Assembly: GCA_005281725.1 (NCBI GenBank) | Contig: SSBO01000003.1 | Coordinates: 953,396-1,017,395, forward strand | From: Wuchereria bancrofti | Lineage: Eukaryota; Nematoda; Chromadorea; Rhabditida; Onchocercidae | Reading direction: 5' to 3' | DNA length: 64,000 nt | Part shown: positions 11,501 to 23,280 of the stretch, in pieces | Position numbering within the stretch: the first letter of the stretch is position 1 | How the letters are laid out: each line of letters opens with the position of its first letter | Made by a program: the position numbers and the translations under genes | Notes under the pieces: model-generated | The model's database searches: none | The model's input: the letters and a program-made list of their open reading frames with translations, nothing else | Told to the model about the DNA's origin: nothing

Positions 11501-14500
11501 GTTTAAAATGTTAAAAAAGTTTGTAATTAACCTGCAAATACATAAGAAGCAGTTAATTAATGTTGGTAATTTCAAATTTCAAAAGTTCTTTTTTCAATTA
11601 TATCTTCTGAAGAATAGTAACTCTCACGCGTAATTTTTTTTTTTTTTCAAAAATTAAACTTACTGATCTGAGAATTCTTTACTTACTACTCGATAAACCA
11701 TCTGTCGCTGATAAGAAACTCCAGGAATCATAAGAATTTCTTGCTCAAAATGAAAATCAAATGATCGCCAACATACTGTAAAAATGATAAAATGCATTCA
11801 TATCGAAAGCTTTAATTTTTTTTTCCGGAATCTTGATAAGATCTCATCTTCTGTTTGTTCTATCCTTTTAAAAAATTAGTGAACTTACTTTCTGATAAAT
11901 CACCATTTGCACGCTTCATAAAAATTTGTGTCAAATATGCTATGGCTTTGATATGACATTGAAATATAACGCTAAAATGGATTCGTCATATAAGTTTTTA
12001 AAACTTTTATTTCAGTGAATTATTGCAAACATTTTTGAATTTCCCATTATTATAACTATCAAAATTGAAAAATAAAGCAAAATTCCATTTGAAGGTTTAA
12101 ATCTGTTTAAACTTTCAATATCATTTGAAATTTAAGATACGAAGCAATTATAATTTAAATCTTATCAATGGTTGATCAATTACGTATGTAAAAAGAAAAC
12201 TGCTATAAATTCATGATTTACTTTTACAAACTAAAGCAGATCTAGAACCTTATGTTCAATTATATTGTAAATAATTCAAATTTAAAATTTCAAATAGTTT
12301 TCAAAAAGATACAAAATTAAAATCAAAACAATCAAACTTGTGAAAATCCTTTGGTTTTAGACTAATTTGATATTTGCTTTTAGAAGGATTGTTATTGCCC
12401 CAATGATTGCATAAATTTCCGCGATTACAACAGCACTGATATTGTGCTCGAATATTTGTTACGTATAACAAATTATTGAAACATTCGGGTCCAATTAATT
12501 GACAAAAAACACTTTCAATTGAATTACATTCACGTTTCGTATCTGCTTTTGCATCAAAAAATATACTAAAATGTTTGAAAAACTTTTGTCGAAATGAACA
12601 ATTTTGAGCTGTCATTTGTTTACTTATACTTTTGACTGATAATAATAATACAAAAGTTTTGATTAAACTTCTTGGATAAGATGCACGGATTCTTCAAAAT
12701 AATTTTGAGACATAAAGATGAATTTGTTTGAGCTTTATTCTGACCTGCATTACAACTCAAAGCAGGAAGATGCATTATTTTAATTTATCAAAAATTAATG
12801 CTACAATTATTTGTGGTACATTCCTCAATGAAATTTCAATTTCCTAAATGTTGTGTCTTTTCCCATAAAATTTGATATTAGTTTTTGGAAGCTTCTGATA
12901 TCCGTTAAAACATATTACAAAATATTTAAGCAGTTTAGATTACTTTCCTAAAATGAGCTAAATCAACTAACTCCGTCAACCTAAGGCTTATAAAGAAACG
13001 ATTTGATCAATGACGTGAAAAACTTTTCCATACGATCATTTCACAGATATTTCCGCCAACATTTTATTATTGTTATAAAGGAGTTAGTTGCCGTATCGAC
13101 CGCAACACCGCATGATGGCAAGATTAGTCGGTCACCGTACCGATCGCAACACCGGCCGCAAGACTAGACGGAGAGAAATAAATAAGCATAAGCTGTAACC
13201 TATAACCTTTCTGTTCGGCCTTCCTTGAATTCGATCCAAAAGTCAGCGATACAGTACTGAGTACGCAATGGTAAGTCTTTCCGTTTCAGCCTATCCAGTT
13301 CCGCAGAAGTATTAATACCTCGAATGTTGTACACCATAAACCGTCCAACAGCGCAATGCCAAAGCGGAACATTACGAATGGACGAAATTTCTTTCTGTTC
13401 ACCTCGAAAAGTGAATGAATGACTTTAATGATTTTTTACTAATAATAACCTATTTTCTAGCTAATATTTGCACTCAAATTGAAATTGAAATCAAATTATA
13501 ATTTTTGTTTTTAGCTTTTTTGATCTTTTGCAAAATGTTATTTTCTACAGCGACATTCAAAACATCTATTGATCATTTTGAAAATACTGAAGAAAATATT
13601 TCAAAAATTAATATAAAAACATATTCATCAGTTAAACGTTTGTTCAGTAAATAATGAATTCAGTTGACATTGGTGACATAATTATTGTGAATGAATAATT
13701 TTATCTCAGTCTTTAGCTATTATGAAGGAAAGCAAGAACGATGCTAATGAATTTTTCGTTTCAAAATTTTCGAATTAATGTTTTTTTACTGTGACAGCTG
13801 ATTGTGACACCATCAACACTACCTATAAAACTTACCAAATGTCGTAGGTGCACTGTAAATGAAATCTCGATATGTCCAAGAGCTTGTTGGCGTATCGTAC
13901 GTATTTTTACCCAATTCATTAGCTAAAAGAGAATTGCGAACTTCGATATTTGTTTCCCATATTTCACGATTTGCTTTCACATTGTTCAGCGATTTATTTG
14001 ATATTGTATATGCACAAAGTTCGGGTGTTTTATAACAACAACAAAGTACAAAATATTCTCGTATCGATGCGTACCGGACGCATTCACCGTCCGGAATTTG
14101 TGAAACACTGTATGATGCACAAAAATGACCGCTCAATGCTAACGCTACCAGTGAATTCTGAAAGGAAAAAAAAAAAGAGTTCGCGTCGATTTTCATAAAA
14201 TATTTCGAAAAATGAGGTCGTATTTGAAGAACATTTAAAATCAAAAAAAAAAAAAAAGTAATATAAAAAAAAAACCAAAATGTATTTTTTTAATTTTTTA
14301 AAATAATTTTCTATAATAGAATAAAACTTGTTAAGGCAATTTTTCTATCTTTTTACTTAAACCATAAAACAAAAGAAAGATTTTCTCCTCTATCATACGT
14401 TATTTGATTACACTATTTTTACGTTACGTCAATGCATCAACGGACGTACATTTTCACGTTCCGACGACTGTTTCATCAAATCGATCATATTCCAATGCAT

Positions 14501-17003
14501 TGCACCAAAATGTACCTTCGCTGGAGTATTTACATCAAGCATAAACATACATGACACATCGCTCATCTAAGCTTTAAATCTCTCTTAGATACGAATTCAA
14601 AATTTTAATATCCAACTCAAAATAATTTCAAATTACTTTTGCCATGCAATGATTACCAGTGCATTTTGATGTTTTAATTTCAATTTAAAATTATTTAAAA
14701 ATGTGAGTCCGAAAATCACTTTACTTCTTTTTCACCATCAACATTAATGCAGTAACCGGAATCACCCTGATAACCGGAATCATCCTCATATGTTGATACT
14801 ATAGTATCATCTGAATCTTTAAGACGACGCCTATAGAATTCCGTCACAAGATCTTCAATTATTTCTTCATCGTTTTTATTCTGCAGCATTTAAAACTGTT
14901 ACAGAAAAAATTGCGCATGTTATGAACAAAAAAAAAAAAAAAAAACGCTCTGAAAAAAGCGTAATTAGTATCACAAAAATTACATCCACGTAAAAATATA
15001 TAAATAAAAAAAATATATAAATATACAAAAATAAAAAAACATATAAATATAAAAAGGAAAAAAATATAAACGTAAAAATATATAAATATAAATAATTATA
15101 TCATAAAAGTTATATCTACGTAACATATCCACGTAATTATATTCACGGTAAAGGTCTTTTTTTACGTTCCACGTTCACAAATTTGTAAGGATATGAAAAA
15201 TAATAAAACTTGCTGTGATTTACCTCATAATATTCACATGATTTGCAACAATAATATATAGCTTCGATAAGAATTTTTTGCCTTTCTTCAATTTTAGTTT
15301 CATTTTCATTCACTTCCAAATCACTAAAATAGCAATTTTTGAATTTATTTTATGAAAAAGAAAAAATGAAAAGTCGATTGACAGTCGTTTGCAAGGAAAC
15401 GTAAATAATCATTTTTAATAGCACCTTAATTAGCACCTAATGTTTTTCTCACTTTTTTAAGGTATTGTATTTTAAATTTTAATGTAACCAAAGATTTAAA
15501 ATACCCTTTTTGATTGTTGAAGGGTCATTTCTTTTTTATTCTCAAGTATTCTCATATTCTCAATTAACTAAATTTACATTGAGTTTTAGCTTCTTTCAAG
15601 AGAAATCAGTATGAGAGAAGAAAAAAAAAAACTTTACTTTTTGTAAAATCCAAATTAGAGAGATAAAGTTTCGAAAGATACTAACACGTAAGCAATATTG
15701 GTAGTAACATTCATAAATGAGAAACCATAAATACCGGAATCAGCTTTAGTACATCTGACATATATGTTATGTTCCAATAAAGGTGACATGCCATCTCGAT
15801 AAAGGTGAAATTTTGTTGCTGTCACCAAATCAATTGCCCACCAACAAAATGGTTTCATAATCTTCAAAAATTTAATATAAGATTTTACACATTAATACAA
15901 TAATTAAGAAAGAATAGAAAATTTAAAAAAAAAAAAACGAATACAGTTTCAAAAATAGTCTTATAGCTTAAATAATAAGTTAAAATTTGACCTTTGAAGT
16001 TGGTAGCAAAATTGTTGAATGGTTCATCAGGAAAATATTTTTGGATTTAAGATTTAAATGTTACAATAGGAGCGAACTAGGCGAGGAAATTTGAATTTAA
16101 GACGTATTTATATGACAAGTTTATACCTCTGAGGGAATGAATTTTGAATTAGATCTTCGGTAGGTAAGGTCAAACTTTTTACTTATATGAAAGCATTTGA
16201 AGTTATTTTTAAATCTGTTACAAGGAAAGTAAGTATTCGATTTAATGAAAAGTGAATGAAACCTACAGTTGGAGTACATCGTGCAGCACCAAAAATGTTT
16301 TCTTTCTTAAATGATGAAAAACCTGAAAACAATTTAAATCTGACTTTTTTAATAGCATCGATTTTTTAAAATTTATTTTTCGACTTCAGTCAGCAAAATA
16401 TTTTCAAAATCAAATTGAAAAAAAAAAAAGAGATCTATTTACTAAACTTGAGAAGTGCTCATACTGAAAAAAAAAAGCAAAATAGAAATGTTAACTGATT
16501 ATCGAAGATTTTTGCTTGCTTTTGTATAGTGATTGAATTTTTTTTTTTAATTTTTCACTTCATTTTTTAGCTGTCTTAGCAATTTTGTACCAAATTCAAT
16601 ACCTAAAATTATCAATATCGAAAATTTAGAAATCGATGAAGCAGCAACCATTCCGGAATAAGATTAGATTACGCAATAAAGTTTTTCATAAAAGAAATCA
16701 TTTAAAATTTTTTTTTCTCGAAACATCCATAGCATTTCATTTCAAACGTATTTCGTTCATTTTTATATATTTGATTTCTAAAATTCAAATTAAAAAAAAA
16801 ATATACTTGGTCTTTACTATAATTAATAAGCTTATCGTTCAAAAATATTGAAAATTAAAAATTTTTCTAATTTTTTTTCCATTTCAAGTACAAATGTCCA
16901 ATTACAGTAATGCATCGTTTTCGTATTGGTATAACTGAAAAATATGCGTAAATTATATTACGTATCATCGTCACACGTTTGAATTATTCTAATAAAACTT
17001 ACA
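8507..17003 (-). CDS. Large cysteine-rich ectodomain with repeated LU (Ly6/uPAR/activin-receptor-like) modules
   Basis: About 15 exons read continuously on the minus strand: to 17003 (5' end unresolved), 16906-16934, 16267-16322, 15686-15861, 15224-15323, 14725-14880, 13836-14157, 12338-12635, 11889-11971, 11664-11775, about 11089-11269, 10594-10755, 10011-10206, 9631-9800, 8998-9188, 8677-8731 and 8507-8552. Splice phases match at nearly every junction; 11089-11269 and 10594-10755 are the least certain. The Cys signatures YYCCKSCEYY, YFVLCCCYKTPELC, YQCCCNRGNLCN and GVLCCCKKIC recur, each preceded by spaced single cysteines. This is the end-of-domain pattern of three-finger LU domains. I count five or six modules. 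An acidic spacer (DDSGYQGDSGY) separates the first two. The protein should be extracellular. I did not find the signal-peptide exon, which should lie between 17004 and 17370. The last exon ends in phase 1, which fits joining to the phase-1 mini-exons downstream. Confidence 0.7.
10484..10540. repeat. Short ATTCCGCA-type repeat
   Basis: Several near copies of AAATTCCGCA and ATTCCGCA in an intron of the LU-domain gene. Confidence 0.6.
13090..13171. repeat. Imperfect GC-richer tandem pair in a large intron
   Basis: Two diverged copies of a unit of about 40 bp (CCGTA(T/C)CGA(C/T)CGCAACACCG...GCAAGA(T/C)TAG) lie side by side in the 1.2-kb intron between exons 13836-14157 and 12338-12635. GC is clearly above background. 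Confidence 0.7.
13200..13424 (-). other. Coding-like open segment nested in an intron
   Basis: An open frame of 74 codons ends at TAG (13200-13202). It reads through SSIRNVPLWHCAVGRFMVYN and later QYCIADFWIEFKEG. Its GC content and amino-acid mix are unlike the surrounding intron. It cannot join the host gene: no phase-1 acceptor and donor pair frames it. I do not recognise the protein. It could be a nested small gene (internal Met at about 13340), a retro-copy or mobile-element remnant, or chance in a GC-rich patch. Confidence 0.35.
14890..15160. other. AT-rich, A-rich intron with degenerate TATAAATA repeats
   Basis: An intron of the LU-domain gene made largely of short degenerate units such as AAAATATATAAATA, with interspersed CCACGTAA motifs. 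No coding signal. Confidence 0.5.
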
Positions 17004-17373
17004 TCACAGTAATTTGTAAGCAATCAAATTTGAATTCACTGCTAGCTAAGCGACATTACCGCCCGCCTATCTTTATTAGAAGAAATAGCCTATGAACAGA
17101 GAGAAAATCCCTTTTCACTATTGAGTAAAAAAGAGAAATTGATGTAAAATAGTAACTATTTCAAATGATATCAATCTTAAAATATGATATTTTGCTGTCC
17201 GGTGAGTAATAGCTCTTTCTCTTCCTTCTTCCCCTTTATGTTATGCTTTATAAATCGGTTTTGTCCATTGGAATTTATTTTCACTACTGCTAACAGAACG
17301 ACAAAAATTATTCTTTATTTTTCCGTGGCGCAAACATATATTGTTTTGAAGAGAAGGCATACACATTTTAGCA
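17004..17373. promoter_or_regulatory. Divergent promoter region between LU-domain gene and Gln-rich gene
   Basis: The minus-strand LU gene and the plus-strand Gln-rich gene start back to back across this 370-bp stretch. It should hold both promoters and probably the missing first exon of the LU gene. The sequence is somewhat richer in GC at 17041-17080. I see no clear TATA box or known motif. Confidence 0.4.
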
Positions 17374-19105
17374 ATGTTCAATTACCGCCTTGCATCTCTT
17401 ACTATTACTATTGTAATTACTATTGTTTGTAATCAAGCATTTATCCTACAGGTATTTACTCTCTTTCTATTATCACTTATCACAATCATTACTTTATCTG
17501 AAGTGATAAATTCAATCAATTTGTAAAGAAAATTTCTTCTAGCTGTGATGAAATAATTGAGACAAAATTTTCATTTTACTATTTAAATATTTATCATAAT
17601 CATTTTAATCGTTATCAATTGAATGATATGACTTGTTAGATTTCAAAAAAAAAATATGAACATTAATTTGTCACACAGTGTATTGTTCCAACTATAAAGA
17701 TTAAATTTATATTTGTGTTAATTAATTATTAACAATAAGTATTATGCAAATTTTGATTGTTACAATGAAACATAAATTTAATCCTTCAAACCATATCGTA
17801 ATTAATTCATTTTTCACTAATTGCAGAACTTTTATAGTTAGTTGCATTTTTTATACTTTAGTGTTTCAGTGCCAGAATTGTCAATGTATACCGGATTATT
17901 GCCCGCAAACCTCTGTACCTCGGTCATTATGCCCATGCGATGGGATGCAAACCCCGTGTAGTCGGGCAACTACTGCACTGCAAACTGTGTTCAGTGGTGC
18001 AGTAAATGTCCACCAACAACAACAACAACAACCGTTTGTATTATCACAGGCACCGTTTATGAAATATTTCCTGATCCAACAACCAGTACAACCAGTATTG
18101 ACCCAAATACCTGGTCAATTAATAGTAGAAAATCAACAACAACAGCAACAGCAAATGTTTATGCAAACGTTAAGTTCATTGCAACAACAAATTTTACCTC
18201 AACAAGTACGAATAGGAGGAGGAATGCAACGACCCAGTTTATTATCACCTGTTTACATTATTCGAACTATTGAACAACCAGGTCAAATGCTGCGACAAGT
18301 ACAGCAAATACCAGAATCAATGATATCATCACAGTATATGTCTACGGTACAGCAGGTACCAATACAACAAACACAAATGATGGTTGTACCTTCGGTACAA
18401 CAAACGATACCGCAAACACAACAGTTCATTTTGCCTCTTCAAGTTCCAATGCAAACGATTACTTTGCAAGTTCCAGGTGAATTTGGTACAAATTAAATAC
18501 AACTAAGTTCTTATTTTTTTGTACAGGTAACACATCTGATTAAAAAAAAATCAGTCTAAATTTAATTGTAATTTTGAAGTAATGATTAATTAATTAATTA
18601 ATTAATTAAGTGATTTATTCAAAATTCAATTTATAGTAACGATGGCAGAACATTGCACTCCTCGAATAAATGTTTGTCCAGTGGGATTACCATCGGTTCA
18701 TGCTGTCACAGAATGTGATAATGTCACCGACACTACAGGTTAATTCTTCTAGTGAAAATTTGCTAGCTATCAAAATATTTCTGTTTATGAAAAGCAACAA
18801 AACAGATGGGACTAGAAATAGTATGAAACATTCAAATTTTTGGCTTAATTCATTAATGAGAATCAAATACATCCTTTTATTGTAGTTAAATTTGATGATT
18901 TCACTAAATTAAATCTTTTTTTTAAGAAATTGTTGATAAACCATTTTTGTATTTTAAGATTAATTTGAAGCACTTTCACTTTCAGCATTATTTGACCATA
19001 TAATTGAAATAATTTTTAGCTACGCGTTGTATCACAATTGAAGAAGCACGACGATTATATACTTGCCTTCCACATTTTAATTTCGATAAATTATGGGATA
19101 ATTAA
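17374..19105 (+). CDS. Secreted Cys- and Gln-rich nematode protein
   Basis: Four exons: 17374-17451, 17870-18476, 18637-18738 and 19020-19105, phases 0, 1, 1, giving about 290 residues. Exon 1 is exactly a signal peptide (MFNYRLASLTITIVITIVCN). Exon 2 starts with a cysteine cluster (CQNCQCIPDYCPQT...LCPCDGMQTPC) and then becomes Gln-rich, with runs of six and seven Gln and many PVQ/QVP repeats. Exons 3 and 4 add a second cysteine block (CTPRINVCPVG, RCITIEEARRLYTCLPHF) and the TAA stop. An in-frame Met at 17744 lies in intron 1 and was not used. The layout, Cys blocks at both ends and a low-complexity Gln core, suggests a cuticle, eggshell or matrix component. I do not recognise a named family. 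Confidence 0.75.
18587..18612. repeat. ATTA simple repeat
   Basis: A short run of TTAA/ATTA units in intron 2 of the Gln-rich gene. Confidence 0.7.
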
Positions 19106-19998
19106 TTTCATTTTCACAGTTATCTATTAAGTTCTGTAGTAGTGAACGGTAAGATTCAAACGATCATTCACGACAAACTTCCATTTTGAATTATTTGAAA
19201 TTAGAATGAAAATTTTTTGAAACAATTAATGTTTATTTATTAAATAAGTGAGCCAGAAATGATATATTGATTGACAGATTTTTTGATATACTGTAATAAC
19301 TTATCGTATTATTAATTTTTTATAAGTTTTCGTAATTTTTAAAAAAAGGTTTTATTATTGTTATTGAATGCAGTAAAAATTGTTGCTGTTAAAAATGTAT
19401 AGTTAAAATCAAACTTCAATGGAAAAAAAAAGCCAATGTATGCAGTTGATTGGTGATGACTAAGTTCAATATTTGAAATGGAAGAGAAAAGAAGAAAAGT
19501 GATGATTCTCTTCTTCATTTCTATAAATCTCACAATCTGTTTTCTTTATTTCAAATTTAAAATCTGCATGATAGAAATTTGCAAAATTTTACAAAAGAAA
19601 AATACTCGACAATAGAAGAAATAATTCTGAATGTTTTTGATTTTGAAATTCCAAGGAGAATAAACAGAATTTTATTGTAATATGAAATAAAATTTTAAAA
19701 AAGAAGAGTGAAAATTTTAAAAATGGCATAAAGACAATTTGACAATAAAGCAGAATAGGCTATAGTAAAACAGAATTGTAAAGCAAAAATTGAATAGTAA
19801 AAAAGCAAAACAAAACATTCTTCTTTGATAACAATAATAATAATGTTATATTTAAAATTTAAATGATAATATTGCAATCATTAGAGATTATTATTGTCCT
19901 TTACTACTAGTTGATAAAATTTGCTAATGTCAAATAATTATTATAAAATAAAAGACAGTGATAAAAACTAAGTTTAGGAATAGAATTTCTAATGGAAT
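19106..19998. other. Convergent intergenic region
   Basis: It lies between the 3' ends of the Gln-rich gene (+) and the coiled-coil gene (-). It is AT-rich and I see no gene in it. Confidence 0.5.
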
Positions 19999-22065
19999 TC
20001 AAGTATACGAATAATTATTACTATGAAGAAGTAATTTTAATCGTTCAAAACTGACCAATTGACATCGTTCTTCTAAATCGCTAATAGCAGAATTCCATTC
20101 TTCTAACAATCGTTTCTCACGTTGTGCTTGTCTTTTGATTAGTTCTACATGTGTTTGTATAACTGTGGAAATAGCTTTTCTTTTACTCATTCCTTTCATA
20201 TTTCCTAGAAAATTACAAAATAAAATTCAAATGAGAAGTAAAATTTCAAAAAGAGCAGAAAAAATTTAAAAAAAAAAAATTGATTCTGAGTAAAATTGAA
20301 AATTAACTATGTGAGAACTATATTCGAGTATATTAATTGCTGCTCATTACAAAATTGTAAGAGTAAAATTATTTGTTTGAATTTAATTAATATTAATTCG
20401 TTGATTTAAAAAAAAAATCTTACTTTCAATATCTTTTAATAGAAGAGGAGTAAACATAGGCAAAATGTCATTGTTTGATTCTAAATTAATTGTTTGTACT
20501 GCAACATTTTTAACACTTTTCTTTCCGTCAAATTCGGTTTTCCTTGAGCAATTATCAAAATTTGCCAGCAGGTTTGTGTATTTCAGTTTGGAATGCCATG
20601 AAACATCAGATTGCTCGAGATTTTCAAGATCATCAAGATTATATTTCATATTTGCAAAATTGTTCGTATCGGCAATTGATGGTTTCCTTTTAATCTTGTA
20701 TGACCTTTTATCAAGAATAGCCAATTCTCGAGAACTTCGACTATTTGCACTAGAATTGCTTATCGATTCATATTTCAGGATGTTTCCGGAATTCAATTTA
20801 TTACATTTCATACTACAAATATTATCATCCTTCCTATGCTTCCTATTTTCTTCTGAATAATTCAATTTTTCCTTCCTTTCATGTTTTTTTGTCTCGTAGC
20901 TGCCGGATTTATAACTTTCTGTTGTTCTCGTCGTAGAATACAATGTTTCACTATCACTAATACTTTCAAATTCATTTTCCTCGTTCGATACGAATTGTTT
21001 TGTTTGTTTAACAGATAATCTATTAGTACTTGAAGAGTTACTACTACTACTACTACTACTGCTATTATTACTTTTATAATTTTCCATTTCAAAGTCCATT
21101 GATTTTCTTGCTGTCGAATTATTCTGTGTAAGTTTTCTGGAAGAATTCGAACTTGTTGAAGATGAAGAAGAGTAATTTTCAGTTGAAGTTATTTCTTCAA
21201 AACCATTCAAATCGTAATTAGACATCTTTTCTTCGTTTATTTCAGACATTTCATCAGTAACTGAATAAGCTGAGCTTATAGTGCTTGGAGATGATGATTC
21301 AGTGATAATAGTACTTTTGAATAGTAATCGTTTCGTGGTATTTGTCTCTTTGTCAATGCCATTATCATCAAACTAGAAAATTAAATTTACATTATTATGA
21401 AGTATTTATGAAGCAATGAATAGTGAAAATTAGTTTTGTCAAAAAAATAACTTTCTTTAAGGAAGAAACATAAGTAATGACGTATATTTAGAAAAAAAAA
21501 CAAACAAACAAACAAACATATTTGAGTTTAATTCAAAATTAATTTACACTGTAAGAATCTTAGATTTTAATAATTCTGTGAAATGTAGATAATTAATTAC
21601 TTGAAACTGCCCAGAATCTGTTATGGCTGAGTGCGGGTAAGTCATCTGTTGTGAATTACTTTGCTCTGAAATCTTTTCTCTTTTATAATATAATGCACAA
21701 AATGAGATAAAAATTTCTAACATAAGGCTTTATAGAAAGTTTATTTCAATTATTAATCAAAACAAAATTAAATGATAATCAAAAGAAATGTGCGCATGCA
21801 TATTTCTTTGTTCAGCAGAAAAAAAAAACATACCAAGGATGTATTTCTCATTGGATTTTTGATTTGTGAAAATATTTAAATCGTCTAATGATTTCCATTC
21901 AAAATTACCTGAAGTTGAATATCCAGAGCGAAGTTTATTGGCGGTAATTGCAGCATCAATTATAGGTTTCTCTTTTTTATTAGATATTTGCTTATCTTCT
22001 GTAGGCGTTATAAGTGAGAGTTTGTGAAATTGTTCGATTGAAATTTGCTCTTGACGTGATCCCAT
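19999..22065 (-). CDS. Ser/Asn-rich protein with C-terminal coiled coil, function unknown
   Basis: Four exons with matching phases: 21834-22065 (ATG at 22065), 21601-21665, 20424-21372 and 19999-20204, giving about 483 residues. The N-terminal half is hydrophilic with long Ser and Asn runs (ENYSSSSSTSSNSSRK and a run of nine serines followed by NSSS). Near residue 400 comes a more ordered patch: SWHSKLKYTNLLANFDNC, then KNVAVQT. The last exon is a charged helix (HVELIKRQAQREKRLLEEW, SDLEERC) that should form a coiled coil. KNVAVQT-like strings occur in centrosomal coiled-coil proteins, but that is not enough to assign a role. No signal peptide or membrane segment is present, so it is probably cytosolic or cytoskeletal. 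Confidence 0.75.
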
Positions 22066-22717
22066 GGCAGTAATTTGATTTTAAAATTAAGCTGAATTGA
22101 TCAGTTGAATATAAGTGAATGAAAAAAACAGAAATTATTATTACTTTAAAGGCATGGATGAAATCATTTAAAGATAGACTTTTTGTCCTCCATCACCTTG
22201 TGCCCTTTCTGTAAGAAATTCAGGACTTCTTCAAAATCTAATAAAATTTAAACTAACAAACTTTATGAGAAATAAATTTCTTCAATGTGTAAAAAAAAAG
22301 TGAATGCGTTTTTGTGTCTGCCATCAGAGGACAATTAAACAAAATATTTCAAAAACATCAAAAAAGATTATAATTTCTGAAAACTGTAAAAGTCACTTTT
22401 TGAAAACTGAAAAATAAGTATAGGAAATGATACGAGAAATTTTCTGATCCAACACTTATTACATTCAGCATTGCATCTAAAATAATTTGAAATAAGAAGG
22501 AGTAAATTTCAAAATGAATTTCTTCTAATGAAAAATTTTTATGTTTCAAATATCTGAAATATCAGAAGATATTAATGTTGGAACTAAAATTTCTGACTCA
22601 TTTGCAAGGATTTACATCCAGCCTAACAATGAAATTTAACAAAATGCAATATATTATAGAATGATATCGAATAAAAAAAACATATCGAATAAAGAATTCC
22701 TCTAACTGCCCAGTAAA

Positions 22718-22918
22718 ATGAATGATAAACAACACCGTTACCATGGTCACCTCACTTTTCTTATACTTCAGAACGGATCATTTTCAGATAAATCATTTCC
22801 CACTTTCGCTGTTCAAGTGGAAGTTGAATGCCAATCGAAATGTGATTCATGGTCGAACATATTACGAAAACTACGTCGAAAATCTCAGCATCAAATATTT
22901 GAAAATCTTAATAAATGA
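22718..22918 (+). CDS. Possible small single-exon gene, 66 residues
   Basis: An ATG-to-TGA frame with balanced composition (FPTFAVQVEVECQSKCDSW) and a basic tail (NILRKLRRKSQHQIFENLNK). GC is a little higher than in the flanks. A second overlapping frame on the same strand is also open, so chance is possible. It sits between the 5' end of the coiled-coil gene and the 3' end of BCCIP. No family recognised. Confidence 0.3.
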   Translation: MNDKQHRYHGHLTFLILQNGSFSDKSFPTFAVQVEVECQSKCDSWSNILRKLRRKSQHQIFENLNK

Positions 22919-23280
22919 TATTACAAATCTTCATCATTAAGAAGTAATTAAAATGTTTCACCATTAACAGAAATTTCCGTCTTCGCAATGAGCCAGAAAC
23001 ACTAGTAAAAGATTTCTTTTTTTTTATTGACAAACTATGACACTTTTGATATGGCTTCTTCTTGACATGCTGTATGTCTTGTATTAACATAATGAAATAT
23101 TTATTCCATCCAAAGTTCAAACAGACAACATATTTTAAAATTAAAAAAGATAATTCTAGCAGAACACTATATATACAGAAAATATGATCATCTATTCCAA
23201 TCTAGAAAGAGATTGTATAAATGAAATGATCAATGGGAAATAGAAATATCGTTAAATGAAAACATTTAATTAGTCTTTAA
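22919..23280. other. Intergenic, downstream of BCCIP
   Basis: AT-rich sequence with a T tract at 23018-23026. I see nothing functional. Confidence 0.4.

Noticed and set aside
17744..17869. Upstream in-frame Met of the Gln-rich protein
   Set aside because: This stretch fits better as intron 1: a signal-peptide exon at 17374-17451 joins in phase 0 to the acceptor at 17869.
20465..20860. 131-residue plus-strand open frame
   Set aside because: Antisense shadow of the large exon 20424-21372 of the coiled-coil gene.
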